Both the position numbers and the translations under genes were made by a program. A model generated the notes under the pieces. The model was not told the DNA's origin and did not search any database. It saw only the letters and a list, made by a program, of their open reading frames with translations. 64,000 bases of DNA from Chamaecyparis obtusa (taxonomy: Eukaryota > Streptophyta > Pinopsida > Cupressales > Cupressaceae), in the NCBI GenBank assembly GCA_027943335.1, contig BSBK01001877.1, positions 62,001 through 126,000 of the forward strand, written 5' to 3'. Below, piece after piece: positions 1 through 13,959 of the stretch (position 1 is its first letter; each line of letters opens with the position of its first letter).

Positions 1-133
1 ACATGCCCTAGCTGGGAAGCCAACACTAGCGATACTTCAAATAATGCAGACACTGATCAGGAAATGAGAGGTCCAAGAAAAACATTGCTTAAGCACAAAA
101 TATGCAGTCGGAATCTCAAATCCCTTTGGGATC

Positions 134-637
134 TTGGTGGCTGAGGGTTTCAAAGTGCAGAAGCCACGTTCACAAACTCAAGCATATTACAACAAATCAA
201 AAATCATGGAAAGAAGAAATGACCGTCCTATCCAAAGTAACAACCACACTAATTTGAAGCAAGTTACAAAGAATAAGTATGGAATTAATAATCATAATAA
301 GGTAATATTGCCGCCAAAAGAAATTCATGGGTAGGGTTCTACACGTAGAAACTACTTTTATGTTACCAAATATGCCCAAGGCCTTGCAACGACTAACTTT
401 AACAAAGAAATAAAAAAAAGAAGGCAAAAAATTTGTAGGGCGAATGGGGACAACAAAAGACGAAGCTGGGTGGATTAGATCAGACCAAACAACCAACATG
501 GTGTGGAATACAACAAAACCCCATCCGTCTATTGGTGAACGGGAAAGTCTAGGGCATCAAAAATTGCCACGGGGGCAAATGCAATACCAATAAGTTTGAA
601 GCGAATGATCAAAAAGAAATTCAACAAAAAATGCTTG
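134..637 (+). pseudogene. LINE copy A ORF1, N-terminal fragment
   Basis: A frame starting near 134 runs through 637 with three stops (near 332, 476 and 534). It is basic and Asn/Lys-rich, and includes a short stretch like the SWAD-type motif often found before DUF4283 in plant L1 ORF1 (RRSWVD, near 465). The frame continues without a shift into 5661 when the copia element and one 5-bp duplication are removed. It would be part of the RNA-binding ORF1 protein that packages LINE RNA. I assigned it from frame continuity and position more than from motif strength. Confidence 0.5.
633..637 (+). repeat. Target-site duplication of copia element, left (GCTTG)
   Basis: GCTTG immediately precedes the left LTR and is repeated exactly at 5661-5665 after the right LTR. 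Five bases is the normal duplication for copia integrases. Confidence 0.85.
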
Positions 638-697
638 TGTTGATGTTTGTAGCATTGGTCAGATAAATAATATTGACTACATGATTATTATGAGAAA

Positions 698-739
<42 letters not shown>

Positions 740-1046
740 ATATTACTATATACATTAATATATATGTATATATAAAGGTAGATTATAATTATTCTCATAA
801 TAACTAAATAGATATTATTATTATTAATATAATACTAAAGAGATATTATATATATATAATATATAATATATAATCATAATTGTATTCATTATATTAATTA
901 ATATAATAATAAATAGACATGTCTCTTTAGAGGGACATGTCTCTTCTTGGCTCATTCTTAATATAAATGCAAGAGATTGTTGCATTTGGAAAACACATAC
1001 AATGAGATAGTGCTATTACATTTGCAATGATCCTAAAACTTTAATA
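638..1046 (+). repeat. Copia left LTR
   Basis: 409 bp, ending just before the primer site. It holds a TA microsatellite of about 40 bp (700-739) and a short inverted pair in the motif ACATGTCTCTTTAGAGGGACATGTCT near 918-945 (ACATGTC / GACATGT). It matches the right LTR almost base for base outside the TA array. Confidence 0.88.
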
Positions 1047-1060
1047 TGGTATCAGAGCCA
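1047..1060 (+). other. Copia primer-binding site (initiator Met-tRNA type)
   Basis: TGGTATCAGAGCC starts at the first base after the left LTR. This is the standard copia primer site complementary to the 3' end of initiator methionine tRNA, where minus-strand DNA synthesis begins. Confidence 0.9.
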
Positions 1061-3159
1061 GACTGCAAATGTGTAAGAATAGATGGTTAATTATATTGAA
1101 GACTCGAGACCGAGTACAAGCCATACCCATTCAATATGTCTTATGCAAATGGAACACAAAAGGATACGATCAACATCGATGTTTTTGGGTCCATTTCTGA
1201 CCATATCTAATTCGAAGGTGACAGACTTCATCTCTGGCATCGCTGGCAGTAGAGGACTAGCGCAAGCCTCCTGAGTCCGACCATTGGTTTGAGAACAGGA
1301 TATATATTGATACTATTACCTAAGGCAGGGAGATTAACAAAGGACGATGGGCATTGAATAGGAAAATGAAACGAATGAGATCATTTTAATAAAGGATGGA
1401 ATACCAAGTCGATAGGATATAATCTGAATCAGTACTGACTGAGCATTCTAATAATCATCATCTCAGCCAATGATAGAAGATACAGAGAAAGCTCATAAGA
1501 AAACACGTATAGAAGGTTCGACTAAGGAGGGAAACATGACAAAGTTATTTTGTCTTGTGCATAAAAGAAATAATTCTTGCATTCGAACCGATCACCTAAC
1601 ACGTCATTTGTCTTATGCATAAAAGAAATAATACATGTACATACGAATTGTCTGTGCAAATTTTTGAGTGGAAATCTAGTATGTCGAGCCCGTATTTTTG
1701 TGTTCTGAGGCTCCCTCATTGATCCGGCTTTTCGACTTCATTTAATACCCGATCTCCTTGTTGGTGGCTTATTTAGATCTACAACACATGTTCTATGTTG
1801 TCTTTGTTTGAGATTGAGGCTTGTCATTTGGCTCGTTTGTGATCGACTTTGCAACCAATAAATATTGCTGTTATTGGCACCATTCACAGTGGGGTGCTAC
1901 ATACAATTTGCGATGCACATTGTAACTTGGAATTAAATCCCACATCAATGAGTTTAGTTCACCTGCTTCTCTATAATACTATAATTACTAATATTGACCG
2001 CTGGGAATTACTCTAGAAACATAAGGACAATTGCTCACTCACGGATGATAATTTAATTGCTCAGTAAGATGAAACAAGGCATCAACAGTTCGAGTACGAC
2101 AATGAGACAATATTTTATTATTATCTTCAAATGGAAACATGTTTTCAATGAAGTAAATTATTGGAGGAGGTCCAAAATATCAGATTGAAGCAGAACATTG
2201 TTGTCCATAGCGGCAAACATAGTTTTGTGATTGCCATCTATCACATCAGCCTCAAATTTGGAAGTGGCTGCTTGGTATATATTTGTTGACGACACTGTCA
2301 TTGAAATGATAAGTATGTGGAGAGACGTCTTCTAAAGCTGTAGCATATATTCAATGAGTATGTGTACATACTAAAAGATGACTACGATAGTTATGTATTT
2401 GTTTAAAGATTAAATCATAAAAGCATGAGATTGAAAGGAAGGGAAGTAGAAGAGGTGCTTTTATTAGGTGGAGAGGCACATTCTACAATCTCACCATACA
2501 TTCAATGGGTTTATGGAATTAAGAAAGAAGGCTGCTTATCTTTATACGCATCTTATTCAATGAGTTTGTGTAGATAAATAATGAAGCCTATGGTTATAAG
2601 GTGTTGGAGGCATCACACATTGATCATATAACCGAGGGTAAAGGTAAGTATAAAGCATGCTTTATTGGTAATGAACATTTCATAAATATTCATTTATATG
2701 CTTAATATGATATGGATAGTGCATTTGATAAAAGAAAACAAAATTACATATATATATTAATATGTGTCATCATTATTAATTATTTCGTAGTTATATTATA
2801 TGAGATAGTATAATCGAAAGTATATGGTGATTATATATATATTTAAAGTAATATATGTAAAATCTTAGATATGTACTTAGAAGATTGAATATGTATATAT
2901 ATTCAAGGTATGTTAGATCTTTATCTATATTACATTGGAATGATCTTATATCATTATGTAGAAATATCCTTGATTATTATGCCAATACCTCTCTTATTCT
3001 TTTATACGTACTATTTTCCTTGATCTTTTCCGAGGATGTTCTTGCAGGAAAAGAAGATTGATATCAGATTCAGAGGGAGTCTGACATCTTTAGAGAGGCT
3101 CAGAAGTTGATGAGTTTCAAAGGGAGCAGATGATTCAGTCAACTTGTGACAAACTTGAT

Positions 3160-3690
3160 CATATAGATTGAGAGGGAGTCTAACAATCCATTATAGACAA
3201 CCTTGGAAAAAGAGGTCAGGAGGTTGATGTTAGTACTCAAAGCTTTAGATGGGAGCCAAATTATCATGAATGGTTGGAGGTTGCAATGTGTGGGATAAAT
3301 CCACAGTTTATTACATTCACTCATGTTACTATGGAATCAGACAAGTACATTTGTATACAGGAAATCACTCTTGCATTGAACAAATGATCATGTACCAGAT
3401 GATGAGAGTCTTTTTAAACAGATAATTTCATGATTGGGGCCATGTATGATTTTGTAACAGAGGGAGCTACTAGAGGATCTCCCAAAAGACCTTAATGCAA
3501 ATATCTAGAGGTCATGATAGATGAATAAGTTATTGGATCAAAAGACATTCTAGAAAAGAGCTTGATACAGACTAAAGAACAAAGACTCGACTTGCTAGAG
3601 TGAAGTCAGAAGGTTGATATTAGATTTAGAGGGAGTATAATAGTTCATCCAATAGCAACCTTGGATGAGGAGGTGAGGAGGTTGTTACAA
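3160..3690 (+). repeat. Diverged internal duplication in copia interior
   Basis: Two diverged stretches, about 3165-3230 and 3625-3690, share the order GAGGGAGT, then AACCTTGGA, then GAGGTSAGGAGGTTG. Further GAGGGAGT copies occur near 3073 and in the true polypurine tract at 5173. The interior has been partly rearranged or duplicated. No coding function is visible. Confidence 0.5.
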
Positions 3691-3830
3691 GACCTTAAAG
3701 GAAGCATCCAGAAGTCTATGATCATGAGAAGTCTATGCTTTTATGCTATCTCCTACATAACTTGGGATTCACCTAGAGTCCTAGAGTGATGCAAACTATA
3801 TAAGATATATAGTGCATAAGTATGCTATTC

Positions 3831-3960
3831 AAGGTACATTATCCCTATAGAACATATGGCTGATATTCTCACCAAGTTTCTTGCTAGAGGTAAGGTTGTG
3901 TACCTTCAAGATAAACTTGGCATGTTGGAGAATGAAGCCTTAGATGAAAAGGAGTTTCAT
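3831..3960 (+). pseudogene. Copia RNase H C-terminal remnant
   Basis: A short stretch reads ADILTK, then LARGK, then DKLGM, the usual tail of copia RNase H just before the 3' untranslated region. It is the only piece of copia pol that I could recognise in the interior. It is too short to be active. Confidence 0.6.
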
Positions 3961-4288
3961 CTATTATCTTGTATGTTATTGCATTCTTCTCCTTGAGAGA
4001 GAATTCTAAGGTGAAAGCCCTTGTTTCCACCCTTTGGGATGAGCATGGATCCACCCTCTGACATGAGTCAAGGTGGATTTCATGTATGTGACTCCTAGAC
4101 TTATGGGCCCTCCTGTGAACATTGGAGAAAGGTGACGACTTTTCAACAATGAACACTTGTATTTGATTACAAGATGATGATCTTGTAATGTGGATTCGTT
4201 ATGGTAGACGGTTATCTGTTTGTGCACATACCATAATAGGGTTATATGTAAATAAAATGTAATGTTTTACTTGCTATATCCTTGTATC

Positions 4289-4500
4289 ACTATTGTGGTG
4301 ATACGAAAATTAGGTATCACAGGGTGATTCCTCATATCGGTGTGATATGGAAATTAGGTGTCACGGGGTGATTCCTCATATCGGTGTGATATGGAAATTA
4401 GGTGTCACAATGCATGGTGATTCCTCATATCGGTGTGGTATGAAAACTAGGTGTCACAATGCATGGTGATTCCTCATATCAAGATGATATGAAAACTATG
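4289..4500 (+). repeat. 44-49 bp tandem repeat, about four copies
   Basis: GTGATTCCTCATATC begins at 4324, 4368, 4417 and 4466, giving spacings of 44, 49 and 49 bases. Each unit also contains GATATGRAAAYTAGGTGTCAC. It lies in the copia 3' untranslated region. Unit length change suggests slippage or unequal exchange. Confidence 0.85.
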
Positions 4501-5170
4501 ATACTAACTAAATTATAATTACATACATATTAATATATTAATAAAATGAAATATTAAATTAACTTGCATTAAAGGTTATACCGATAGCTTATTGGTGTTT
4601 ACTTCTATCCACCAATAACTATCAGTTTGGACTATAAACCGATAACTATCACATGTTAGGTGATACTTCATATCATGAATTATGTAATATATGATTGCAT
4701 AGTATCCAAATGAATCATATTAGGATCCTTCTGAACTTAGTATCATATATTGATTGGACTCTATGAAACATATCACATAGTGACATGTCTCTACGTAAAC
4801 TTAGTATCCATATGACAGACAACATGAGATGTATTATCATTAGACATACCATGGATATTTATGAGCTATAGTGAACATCATGTGACTTGATATTCAAGAG
4901 GCAAATGCTCTTGATAATCACTTTGGGCAATTGGTGAATATTTGTGAATTGTATTCTGTAGGCCATTGCCCTGAGTAATCGGTGAAGTATCATGAGACTT
5001 GATATTTGAGAACCATTACTCTTAATATCAGTAAAATGATGTGAACATATAAAATGATTATTATACTCACATTGAGTACTTGGTGAATATCATGGACTTG
5101 ATATTCCACAAGTACTCACTATATATATATATGTATTACATTGTGATAAATTGATTTATCCTCCCTAGCT

Positions 5171-5179
5171 AAGAGGGAG
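5171..5179 (+). other. Copia polypurine tract
   Basis: AAGAGGGAG abuts the right LTR start at 5180, the normal position for the plus-strand primer. Confidence 0.75.
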
Positions 5180-5660
<481 letters not shown>

Positions 5661-5877
5661 GCTTGCATGACAAAGATATAGTGACCATTATAATTAGCAA
5701 TGATATCTCCAATGAGATTTGGGAAAGATGTGAATCTCACAGAGTCTAAGCAATTTGGGAGGGGGAGGCGACCCACATCTTGACCATTTTAAACTAGTTC
5801 AGAATGACTCTAGGTACACAAGTAAGTATTACTATCACTAGTAAAAACACTCTATTTTTTTTTATTGTGAATGAAGA
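5661..5877 (+). pseudogene. LINE copy A ORF1, middle fragment between copia and gypsy
   Basis: 217 bp of LINE ORF1 left between two later insertions. The frame entering from 637 continues as HDKDIVTI, then AIWEGEATHIL, then FFFIVNED, matching the layout of the DUF4283-like domain of LINE copy D ORF1 (its ICIWKGTG and FMYIDCKN stretches). Stops are present near 5748 and 5796. The domain's second half resumes at 22839, after the gypsy element. Confidence 0.62.
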
Positions 5878-6801
5878 TGTATGCACCCTAAAATGGTCGC
5901 CTAGACTTTGGACCCCATTATTCAATTTATCAAATGATGAACCAATTTATCAAATTTCCTGTATCAATATTTTTGAAATTAAATCAATATCCTTGATCAA
6001 ATCCTAATTCTATCATTTATTTGATTATATTCTATGGATTAATCATTTTATCCTAAGTCTTTATTTAATTAAAAGGAATTCCCTCCCCTGTTATTAAATA
6101 AAAAGTCCCCACTTACCTCTTATCCTAAGTTGCACAAATAAAGCATTATTCCTATTTTATAAAAAGAAGAAAAAGGCCTTTTTTTGTCTCACATGGGGCA
6201 CAAAAGTCAACACTTCTTTCTCATTGGAGGAGACTTGTGCACATGGATTGATCCCACTTTCAAACTCCACCCTTGATCAACTCTTTTGCCTCTTAATCTC
6301 CATCGTCTGTTATTTCTCACTTTCTATAAAAGAAGGGCTCTCTTCTCATTTTAGGATCCCACTTTTGAATACTAATCTTATGCTATAGGTTTTCTTGGAG
6401 ATTTTAGAGTGTTGGAGATCTTTTTGTTCTTAGTCTTCTTTGTTCCATCATAGCTTAGTTTCATTGCATTTCTAGTTTACCTTCTTTTATGCTCTAGTTT
6501 AGCTCACATAGCTTAATTAGTAAGGACTTGTAATACTTTCATTTTCCTTTCATAGCTTACTTGCATTCTCATATTAGCATAGTTTGCATTGCATTCTCAT
6601 TCAAAGATCCTTGAAGATATTGGCATTCTTTCACTTGTCTCATTGAATCTCCCATTGTGCGGTTTACTAGCAAGGTTGTATGCTTCATAAACACCCTTGT
6701 GACTCCATGCTTAGGGAGCTCTAGGTATCTTTCTCAAGGTCTCCAATCTATGGATTCTCTTGGAAGTAATGACTTAGAGAAGTGCACAATTTGAGTGTAC
6801 A
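5878..6801 (+). repeat. Gypsy left LTR
   Basis: 924 bp, TGTATG to TGTACA. It contains a TATA box at 6325-6332. Relative to the right LTR it has about 22 extra bases near 6480-6505 and lacks a short stretch present in the right LTR near 22705-22725. Confidence 0.9.
6325..6332 (+). promoter_or_regulatory. TATA box in gypsy left LTR
   Basis: TATAAAAG inside the LTR, conserved at 22363-22370 in the right LTR. It probably positions the start of genomic RNA roughly 30 bases downstream. Confidence 0.55.
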
Positions 6802-6805
6802 TTTT

Positions 6806-6824
6806 TTGCACCCACCATGGGGCC
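6806..6824 (+). other. Probable decayed gypsy primer-binding site
   Basis: TTGCACCCACCATGGGGCC lies five bases after the left LTR. It looks like a TGGCGCC-type site in which CpG has become CA/TG. The tRNA cannot be named with confidence. Confidence 0.4.
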
Positions 6825-9073
6825 AAACAACTTTGTTTTGTCTTTTATTTTCATGCATTTCCGTTAATTTTTCATCATAAATTTGCTTGTTGTTTCAGCT
6901 TTGTTTTCTATTTTTTTGACAGATTATCGTACAATAGTCTTCTAGTATCATGCAATATTTGATTATATACCTGTGTGATACTTTTCCAGTAAAAGTATTG
7001 TGCGGCTATACAAGTTTCTGTCACAGAGACATACAAGACTTCATCGTCTAGAAATAGTGCGATCTATCACACAAAAAGAAAGTATTGCACTCCTGTACTA
7101 CAAAGTATCATGCAATCTTTCTTTGGCAGAAAACTGTTGCCCAGACCTGGAGGTGACTATTTTTAGTTATTTTGTTTTACTACAAGTTGGTTTTTAGTTA
7201 TTCAGATTTTTCTGGTTATTTGATTTTAGTTTTCTATACCTAGAAAGATTTCCATTTGTAGATTATCTTGGTTTTGATGTGCTAACCATGGTGGGGCTAA
7301 TAAGTTGTGCTTGTAGGTGTGCCCTCATTGCTTGAAATATTTTCTCAAAAGAATGCATGTCAAAACTTCAAATGCGCAAGGGCTACTAATCATTTTGCAG
7401 GGCTGCCCAAAGCATAAAACAATCAAGTGCTTGTTCATTTATTTTTCTTTAAGTGCAGCAATATACTAGTTGTTTCTTTCTTAGGCACATAATATCTTGT
7501 TATAGGAGTCTTTTAGTGGTAGAAGAGTATGCTCTTCACCCTTGTGGTGAACCAGAAATCTTGACCCACTTCTAGATTTTGAAAGCAAGAGGCTAATTGA
7601 ACATTATTTGGTGTGTTTGGGAAAGATTTTTTGAGGTAGGAGAGTATGCTCTTCACCCTTGAGGTGAACCAAAAATATTGACCCTCAAATGTTGATCCAC
7701 TTTTTGTGTAGTTTAAGATCTTTTAGCGGGCCTGCTCTTGAGCAATCAAGGGGAATGACTCAAGTGAGGACAAGCTAATACTGAGCTATTCCGACCCACT
7801 ATAAAATCAAGGCTATCAAGTACATAAAACCTTGGTAGATGTAGTACTTGTCTTTTCTTGGTGTGAGTACTTGTGGGATTGTGACCATGAGGAAAATGCT
7901 AAGAAATAATGCTTAAGGTACTCTTGTGGCCATGAGGTCCATTACTTGCCACAAGGTAAGGAGTCCCTTTCGGGGAGCAAGAGGGGTATTACGAATGGAA
8001 GCCCTTACTAAGAGCCATTAGATAGAAGCTACCCAATTTTTTCGCTTAACATCTTGGTGCAAGGACCAATCCTAGTGGACTAACCCAAATCGCCCAAGAT
8101 TTACTCACCATCTATGTTCCTTTGGTTGTGTCATTGGCACTACCATGACAAAGACAACATCTATTGTGGACAACCACTTTGTGTGAGGCGATGGGACATC
8201 AAGTGTGGGCCAAGTTGTTAAGTATAGAGCCTTTGTCTTTTTTTAGGCTAGAAAGTGCTTGAAGTTTTCTTGCTATGATCTACCCGTGTAAATATTCTCA
8301 AACAACAAACAATAGTAGTACTCATAGGATTTTCAGTTTTGATATCACAATTGCTTGTCTTGACAAGGTTGCTTTTTCCCTTGTTCAAGTGTTTGACGGC
8401 ATGTTTGATCACCTACTATTTGCAAACTTGTCTATTATCTATTGTTACTATATTCTGAACTATGAAATCAAACTTTCCAAATCAAAACATTGACCAAATT
8501 GCCCTTAAAATAGAAGTTTTTCACACTCACTGGTCAAGATTAATATGATACTAAACTATCATCGCACACTAGTCTGAGAATTATCGTCCAATACTTCATC
8601 CCTAATTTTTCATCACATCAATTCCCTAGATATTATCGCATTAGTTGCCTGGAAACTATCGCACTACCTTAGTATGAAATATCACCTGGAAGAATTCTAT
8701 CATTCTATTAGCCTACAAATTGTCGCACAGAGCCAATTTGTTGTCGACTGACCTAATCCTATTTTTGGTCTTCTTTAGTTGATCCCAGTCAGATTAGGTT
8801 ATTTGTCCCATTGCTGGAAGCCTATTTTCACTTGGGATTCTTTTGTTTTGACCCTTTGATTAGTGATCTTTTATTTTACAAGTAATCTTGCTTAGAACCA
8901 ACAAGTTAGAAATCATCCTTGTGGAGAATTCAAACCTTTATATTCTTTGATAACACACTTGGAGAGTGTTAGTAATCTCTTGCCCATTCATTTCCATCCA
9001 AATTCAAATCTAATCAAATATAAATTGGGTAAGATCATCCTCCTGATCCATTTTTGTTAGGGTATTCACCCGA
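6825..9073 (+). other. Gypsy 5' leader, non-coding, with short repeats
   Basis: 2.2 kb without a credible gene. It holds two clusters of the short motif TATCGCAC / GTGCGATA and variants (about 6920-7117 and 8540-8730). It also has a 50-bp direct duplication, 7518-7568 and 7634-7684, with the core GAGTATGCTCTTCACCCTTG. Long leaders of this kind are usual for Tat elements. Confidence 0.6.
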
Positions 9074-9679
9074 TTGTTGGGCACCTCTGTGGTAGTGTTG
9101 ACTTACACCTTTTACAAACATTCTATCTTATCACCTCTTTTTGGACAAGTGAATGCTTCTACTATCCTAGTTTGGTACCAACATTCCTTAGGGTCATCTT
9201 ATCACCAAGTACTTCTTCCTTTCATGTCTCTTATGACAAGGTATCAAGTGAATCAAGGAAAATGACCTCAGATAGTCTTTAACCAATTACCCCCTATTCA
9301 AACTCACCAAAAGTGTAAAGGCAAAGAGCCTGTGTTTGACAAGTCACCTAGGAGCAAGTCCAAAGTTTGGTTTAATCCTAAGAGTACTCTTAGTGAGTTG
9401 AGTACCCCCTTGGCATCCTCCAACTCAGGTATGGACATGAGTTACACGATGACCTAATGGGAGAAAGAAGCAATGGACAAAAATATTGATGACATATTTG
9501 AGAGACATAAGAACAACATTCTATTTGGTAATTCCTCTCATGACAATCAACCAGATTCACCCCTTATCAATACCAGATATTTGGATGCACATCAAAGGGA
9601 TGAAAGCTATAATAGACGAGCTCACCAATAAGAATGGTCACAACACGAAGACCAAAATAATGAACCATGTGATGCTCAT

Positions 9680-11450
9680 GTGAATGCAACATATGCCAAT
9701 GACTTTTTTAAGCATTCGAGACCAAGTTCACCTCTACAAACAACCTCAAGGTATACAAGTGAAAGGCTAAAAAGAATTGAGAGAGAAAAGAAAGACTTTT
9801 TAGATGAAAAATTTGTAAAAGAAGAGAGGTTTAGACTCTTAGAGGCAGAGAGACAAGCCTTGTTGGAATTAGAAAGGAAAGCCTCTCAAGAGGAACAAGA
9901 TAGACTTTTGGCCCAACAGCTTAATGCCCAATTCAACAATAGGGGCCTCAATAGTGGGAACAACTCCCCACCATCTACTCCCTCGAGGAGTCCACAACAC
10001 AGAAGGCATTCAAGAACCCCTTCAAGATCCCCTAGTCCTAGAGGAAGAAGAATTTCACAATATGCTCATTATAGGAGACACACACCTCCTAGGAACTCAA
10101 GACCACCTTCACAACATGCTCATCATGGTTCCCAACATGGAGATAGTAGCTCAAATTTTGATCTCAATGCTCAAGATTTCATGAGGTTGCAACAAGAGCC
10201 ACTCTTCCAACAATATGTGGAGAGATATCTAGAACAGAACAAGGACAAGTTCCTAGAAAGCTTAATCAACAAGGGTGCTAGAGTCCCTTATGACTTTGAT
10301 GTGGATAAAAGGATTAAGAAGAAAAGTCCATCACAAGAAGAAGAAATTAGACAAATGATGAATATCATGGAAAATCTATTAGCACCGAAGAGTTCATTCT
10401 CACTAGACTCTATTTGTCCTAATCCTTTTGATAAGAGTGTGAGCATGAAAGATTTTCCTAGGAAGGTGAAAATTCCCCAATATGACAAGTATGATGGCAA
10501 CGGGGATCCACATGACCATGTGCACCAATTCTACATTATGAGCTTTGAATTTCATCAAGATGACTCCTATCTTATGAGGTTGTTTCCAAGGAGTCTCAAA
10601 GGTCAAGCAATGGAATGGTTCACTAATATCACACCCCCCGTCAAGACCTTCAAAGAGCTTTTTCATAGGTTCGTCCAACACTTTGCCTACAATCTTTCAA
10701 GATCTGTCACCATGTTGGACCTATGTAACCTAAAGAAAAATCAAGGGGAGTCCTTTGTAACCTTCTTGCAAAGGTGGAGATGCCAATGCGCTCACTACTC
10801 AAGAGCTATTCCTGAAGATGAGAAAATTGATATCCTTATTAGCAATCTAGTTCTTGAAATGCGGTATGAAGTTAGGAAAATTTTCTTTAATTCCTTTGAT
10901 GAAATGGTTGAAACCACATGCAAAATTGAGGATGTCTTGAGAGAGCAAGGAATTTTGACCCAACACAGCAATAACAACAACAATGGTCAAAATAACAATA
11001 ATGCTAATAAAGATAAAGGGAAGAATGCTCATTGGAATAGGAACAAGAAAGTAGTCAATGATGGGGTTGTGGACTCCTCTCAACCTAAGGATCAAGTTGT
11101 TCTTCACTTGGCTAGTGTTGTCCAAGCCATGAAACTCAATGCACCTAATTAACAAGAGGGAAAACCAAGAAACCAAGACAAGCCTAAGAAGGAGAGGCGT
11201 CAATTTACAAAACTTGGTGACTCATATGAGGATGTCTTCAAAATGCTTATTGCCAAAAATCTTGTGCATCCTCAAGACCCCACAAAGCACTACAAACCTG
11301 ATGTTAAGCCACATTGGTGGGATGAAAAATCTTTTTGTAAGTTTCATAATGGCGTTGGACACACTATTGAGAATTGTTGGAAACTAAAGCACATCATCCA
11401 AGACCTCATTGAGAGTGGGAAACTCAAAGTGGATGTTTTGAACACCAATG
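9680..11450 (+). pseudogene. Gypsy gag region (capsid plus zinc-knuckle-like motif)
   Basis: The structural protein that would form the virus-like particle. It starts with a charged helix (KRIEREKKDFLDEKFVKEE), then a Ser/Arg/Pro-rich stretch around 9960-10140. The retrotransposon gag domain spans about 10450-10960, with IPQYDKYDGNGDPHDH and AMEWFTNI as landmarks. An Asn-rich linker follows, with a stop at 11150, then a Cys/His cluster near 11330-11380 (CKFHNGVGHTIENCW) in the place of a zinc knuckle. Confidence 0.85.
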
Positions 11451-12059
11451 CAGACCATAAGATGTTCAAAGAACCCTTGCCCAAATATGAGAAGGGGGAA
11501 ACCTCTAAACCAAAGAGTGGCAAGGCTGAAATCAACTACACTTACACAGGGGTAGAAAATGTTGTATATATGCTCGAAGTTGTGGAAGAAAGTGTCAACA
11601 TGATGAGGAACAAGGATCACTATGGTTATGATGTGGACTCTCCTCCTATCTTTGATGAAGAACCTGTTGTGGTGCTAAGGGGTCCTCACTCTAGGATGTC
11701 ATCCCAAGCTCTTAATGTTGTCACCAGAATTCAAGGCCCTATTGTCATTAGAGGGCCCAGCTCAAGTCAGCCCAGTAAGTCAAAGCAGGTGGCATCCAAG
11801 AATGTCACCAAAAAACAAACTATGAATCCCAAGATGAGCTATAACCTTGTTGAGCAATTGCAAAGGACCCCAACTCAAATTTCAATTTTGGAGCTTTTAG
11901 AATTATCCCCTAGCCATAAGAAAGTCCTCGAGGATGCTTTGCACACAACAAATGTTCCCAATAACCTAGATGTTGATCAATTCCAAAGCATGGTCAATCA
12001 TATTACCATCCGTCACTACCTAACCTTTTCGAAGGAAGATGACAAAGCTTTGAGCCACC

Positions 12060-12440
12060 CACACAATCTTTCTCTTCACATCGAAGTCACGATCCACAAA
12101 ATCCATGTCAGGCGTGTGTTGATAGATGGGGCTGCTAGGCTCAATATCTGTTCTTTGAGACTTTTAAAGACTTTGGGTTACTCTGAGCAGGTGATAGATA
12201 CTAGAAAGAGGATCACTATAAAAGCCTATGATGAGGCAGAAAGAAGCTCTAAGGGGTTGGTCGTCCTTCCTGTTAGGATTGGCCCCATTGAGAAAGATAT
12301 TTTATTTCAAATTGTTGATGTTGGACCCCTCGCATACAACATTTTACTTGGTAGACCATGGATTCACGACATGCAAGCATTACTGTCTACCTATCACCAA
12401 TGTGTTAAATTCCCATACAATGGAGTAGAAGTTTGCATAC
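12060..12440 (+). pseudogene. Gypsy aspartic protease domain
   Basis: The retroviral-type protease that would cut the polyprotein. Landmarks are VLIDGAARLNICSL (active-site Asp followed by Gly-Ala, the variant of D-S/T-G-A typical of Tat elements), KRITIKAYDEAERSSKG, and NILLGRPWIHDMQA near the end. The domain itself has no stop, but the nearest upstream stop (11150) would separate it from gag. Confidence 0.85.
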
Positions 12441-13959
12441 CAGGTGATAGCACTTTATCTGTTAGTACCATTTCAGCAAGGACTCATGTCCCCCTTAATA
12501 GAGAATTAGAGGATTTCAATGCAACCCTATCAGAGTGCAAAGGTACATTCGAGACATTAGACCTTGGCATGGGAGGATATCATCTTGACTCCTTTGCAAA
12601 GATTCCAATTTCACCTAGGTTTTATGGTAGGCCTTCACAAGAGATGAAACCTTCTCCTTCTACCATGACTTTGTTTGGAACATTTTTGGAGTCTTTAGTG
12701 CCTATCTAGGATGAAAAAGAAGAAGTAACTATTAAAGACTGGATCTATAGAGAAGACAAATACATGCATAATGAGAACTTCTCTCCCTCTCCTAAGGTCT
12801 ATGGAAGAGGATATACTCTCATAAAAAATATGGGTTATCCAGGACATGGCCCTCTTATTCATTGATTGGATGCTAGGGATGAACCTCTTGACCATGCTCT
12901 TTTTGGATGCAAGTCTAAGGAGACAATTGGCCTAGGATTTGAGAATCATAACAAGAACACTGCTCCTATCCTTGATGAGTCAGATAGTGATGATGAAATA
13001 GAATACATGCCCAATTTAAAAAATCAACAGTGTATGTGTGAAGATGAGGTCCCTTCCACCAACCTCCTTTGGGGAGATTCTGATAGCCCGGTTGCTTATG
13101 CAGCAGTGGCAAACATAGAACACGATGAGTTAGATTCAGACACAAATTCACATGAGTATGAGTGGGACTCTCTCTCTGATGCTTCTACAGTTGATAGGGA
13201 TATTGATATCATCCATACTTATAGTTCTTAACTTGAGGTAGCTAACGAGTCATGTGTAAGACTAGAGGATTTGAATCCACAGGTTGCTTTAGTGGATGAT
13301 TCTTCTCTTGATAGGACTAATCCTGATGTGGATAGCTTAGAAGGTTACTCAAGAGACTCCAACTCTTTGGTCATTAGAGATGACCCTATTCATATCAACA
13401 ATCTTGAACCAGTCATTGACCTATCTCTTGCTCACCCCCATTTCATTGATTGGTCTCAACATTACCAAGAGCCTGAGCTCCTAACTTTCTAGAATGACTA
13501 CGAGAAAACCTATTACTTGAATGCAATTGAACCTATAGTCTCTTCCACCAGTGAACCGGCTACAAGCATGATAGAGCCAGACATTAAGTACTTCAGTTGA
13601 AAAATAAAAAGAAAAGAAAACAAAAAGAATAAGAGTTCTGATGGCGAAAACCACTATGTAGCGGTGTCAGAACCAAAAATAGTAAAAAGAAATGACGTAT
13701 CCAAAGGTGAAAACCTCTTTGAGGCACCCAAGGATGAGGTACTTGATCATCTTCCAAGTTATTTTCAAGATAGATTTTCGATGCTTGTAGAGCCAACACA
13801 TGTTGTCAACTTGGGTACAGATGAAACTCCACAATTAGTGCACTTGGCTCAATCTTTGTCGACACAAGAAAGGGAAGCCTACACCAAATTCTTACAAAGA
13901 AAGAAGATAAAATTTTCTTGGAATTATTTAGATATGCTAGGATTGGACACTAATCTCAT

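Noticed and set aside
10288..11203. Several minus-strand frames of 60-118 residues opposite gag
   Set aside because: Hydrophobic shadow frames of a strongly coding plus strand, with no family resemblance.
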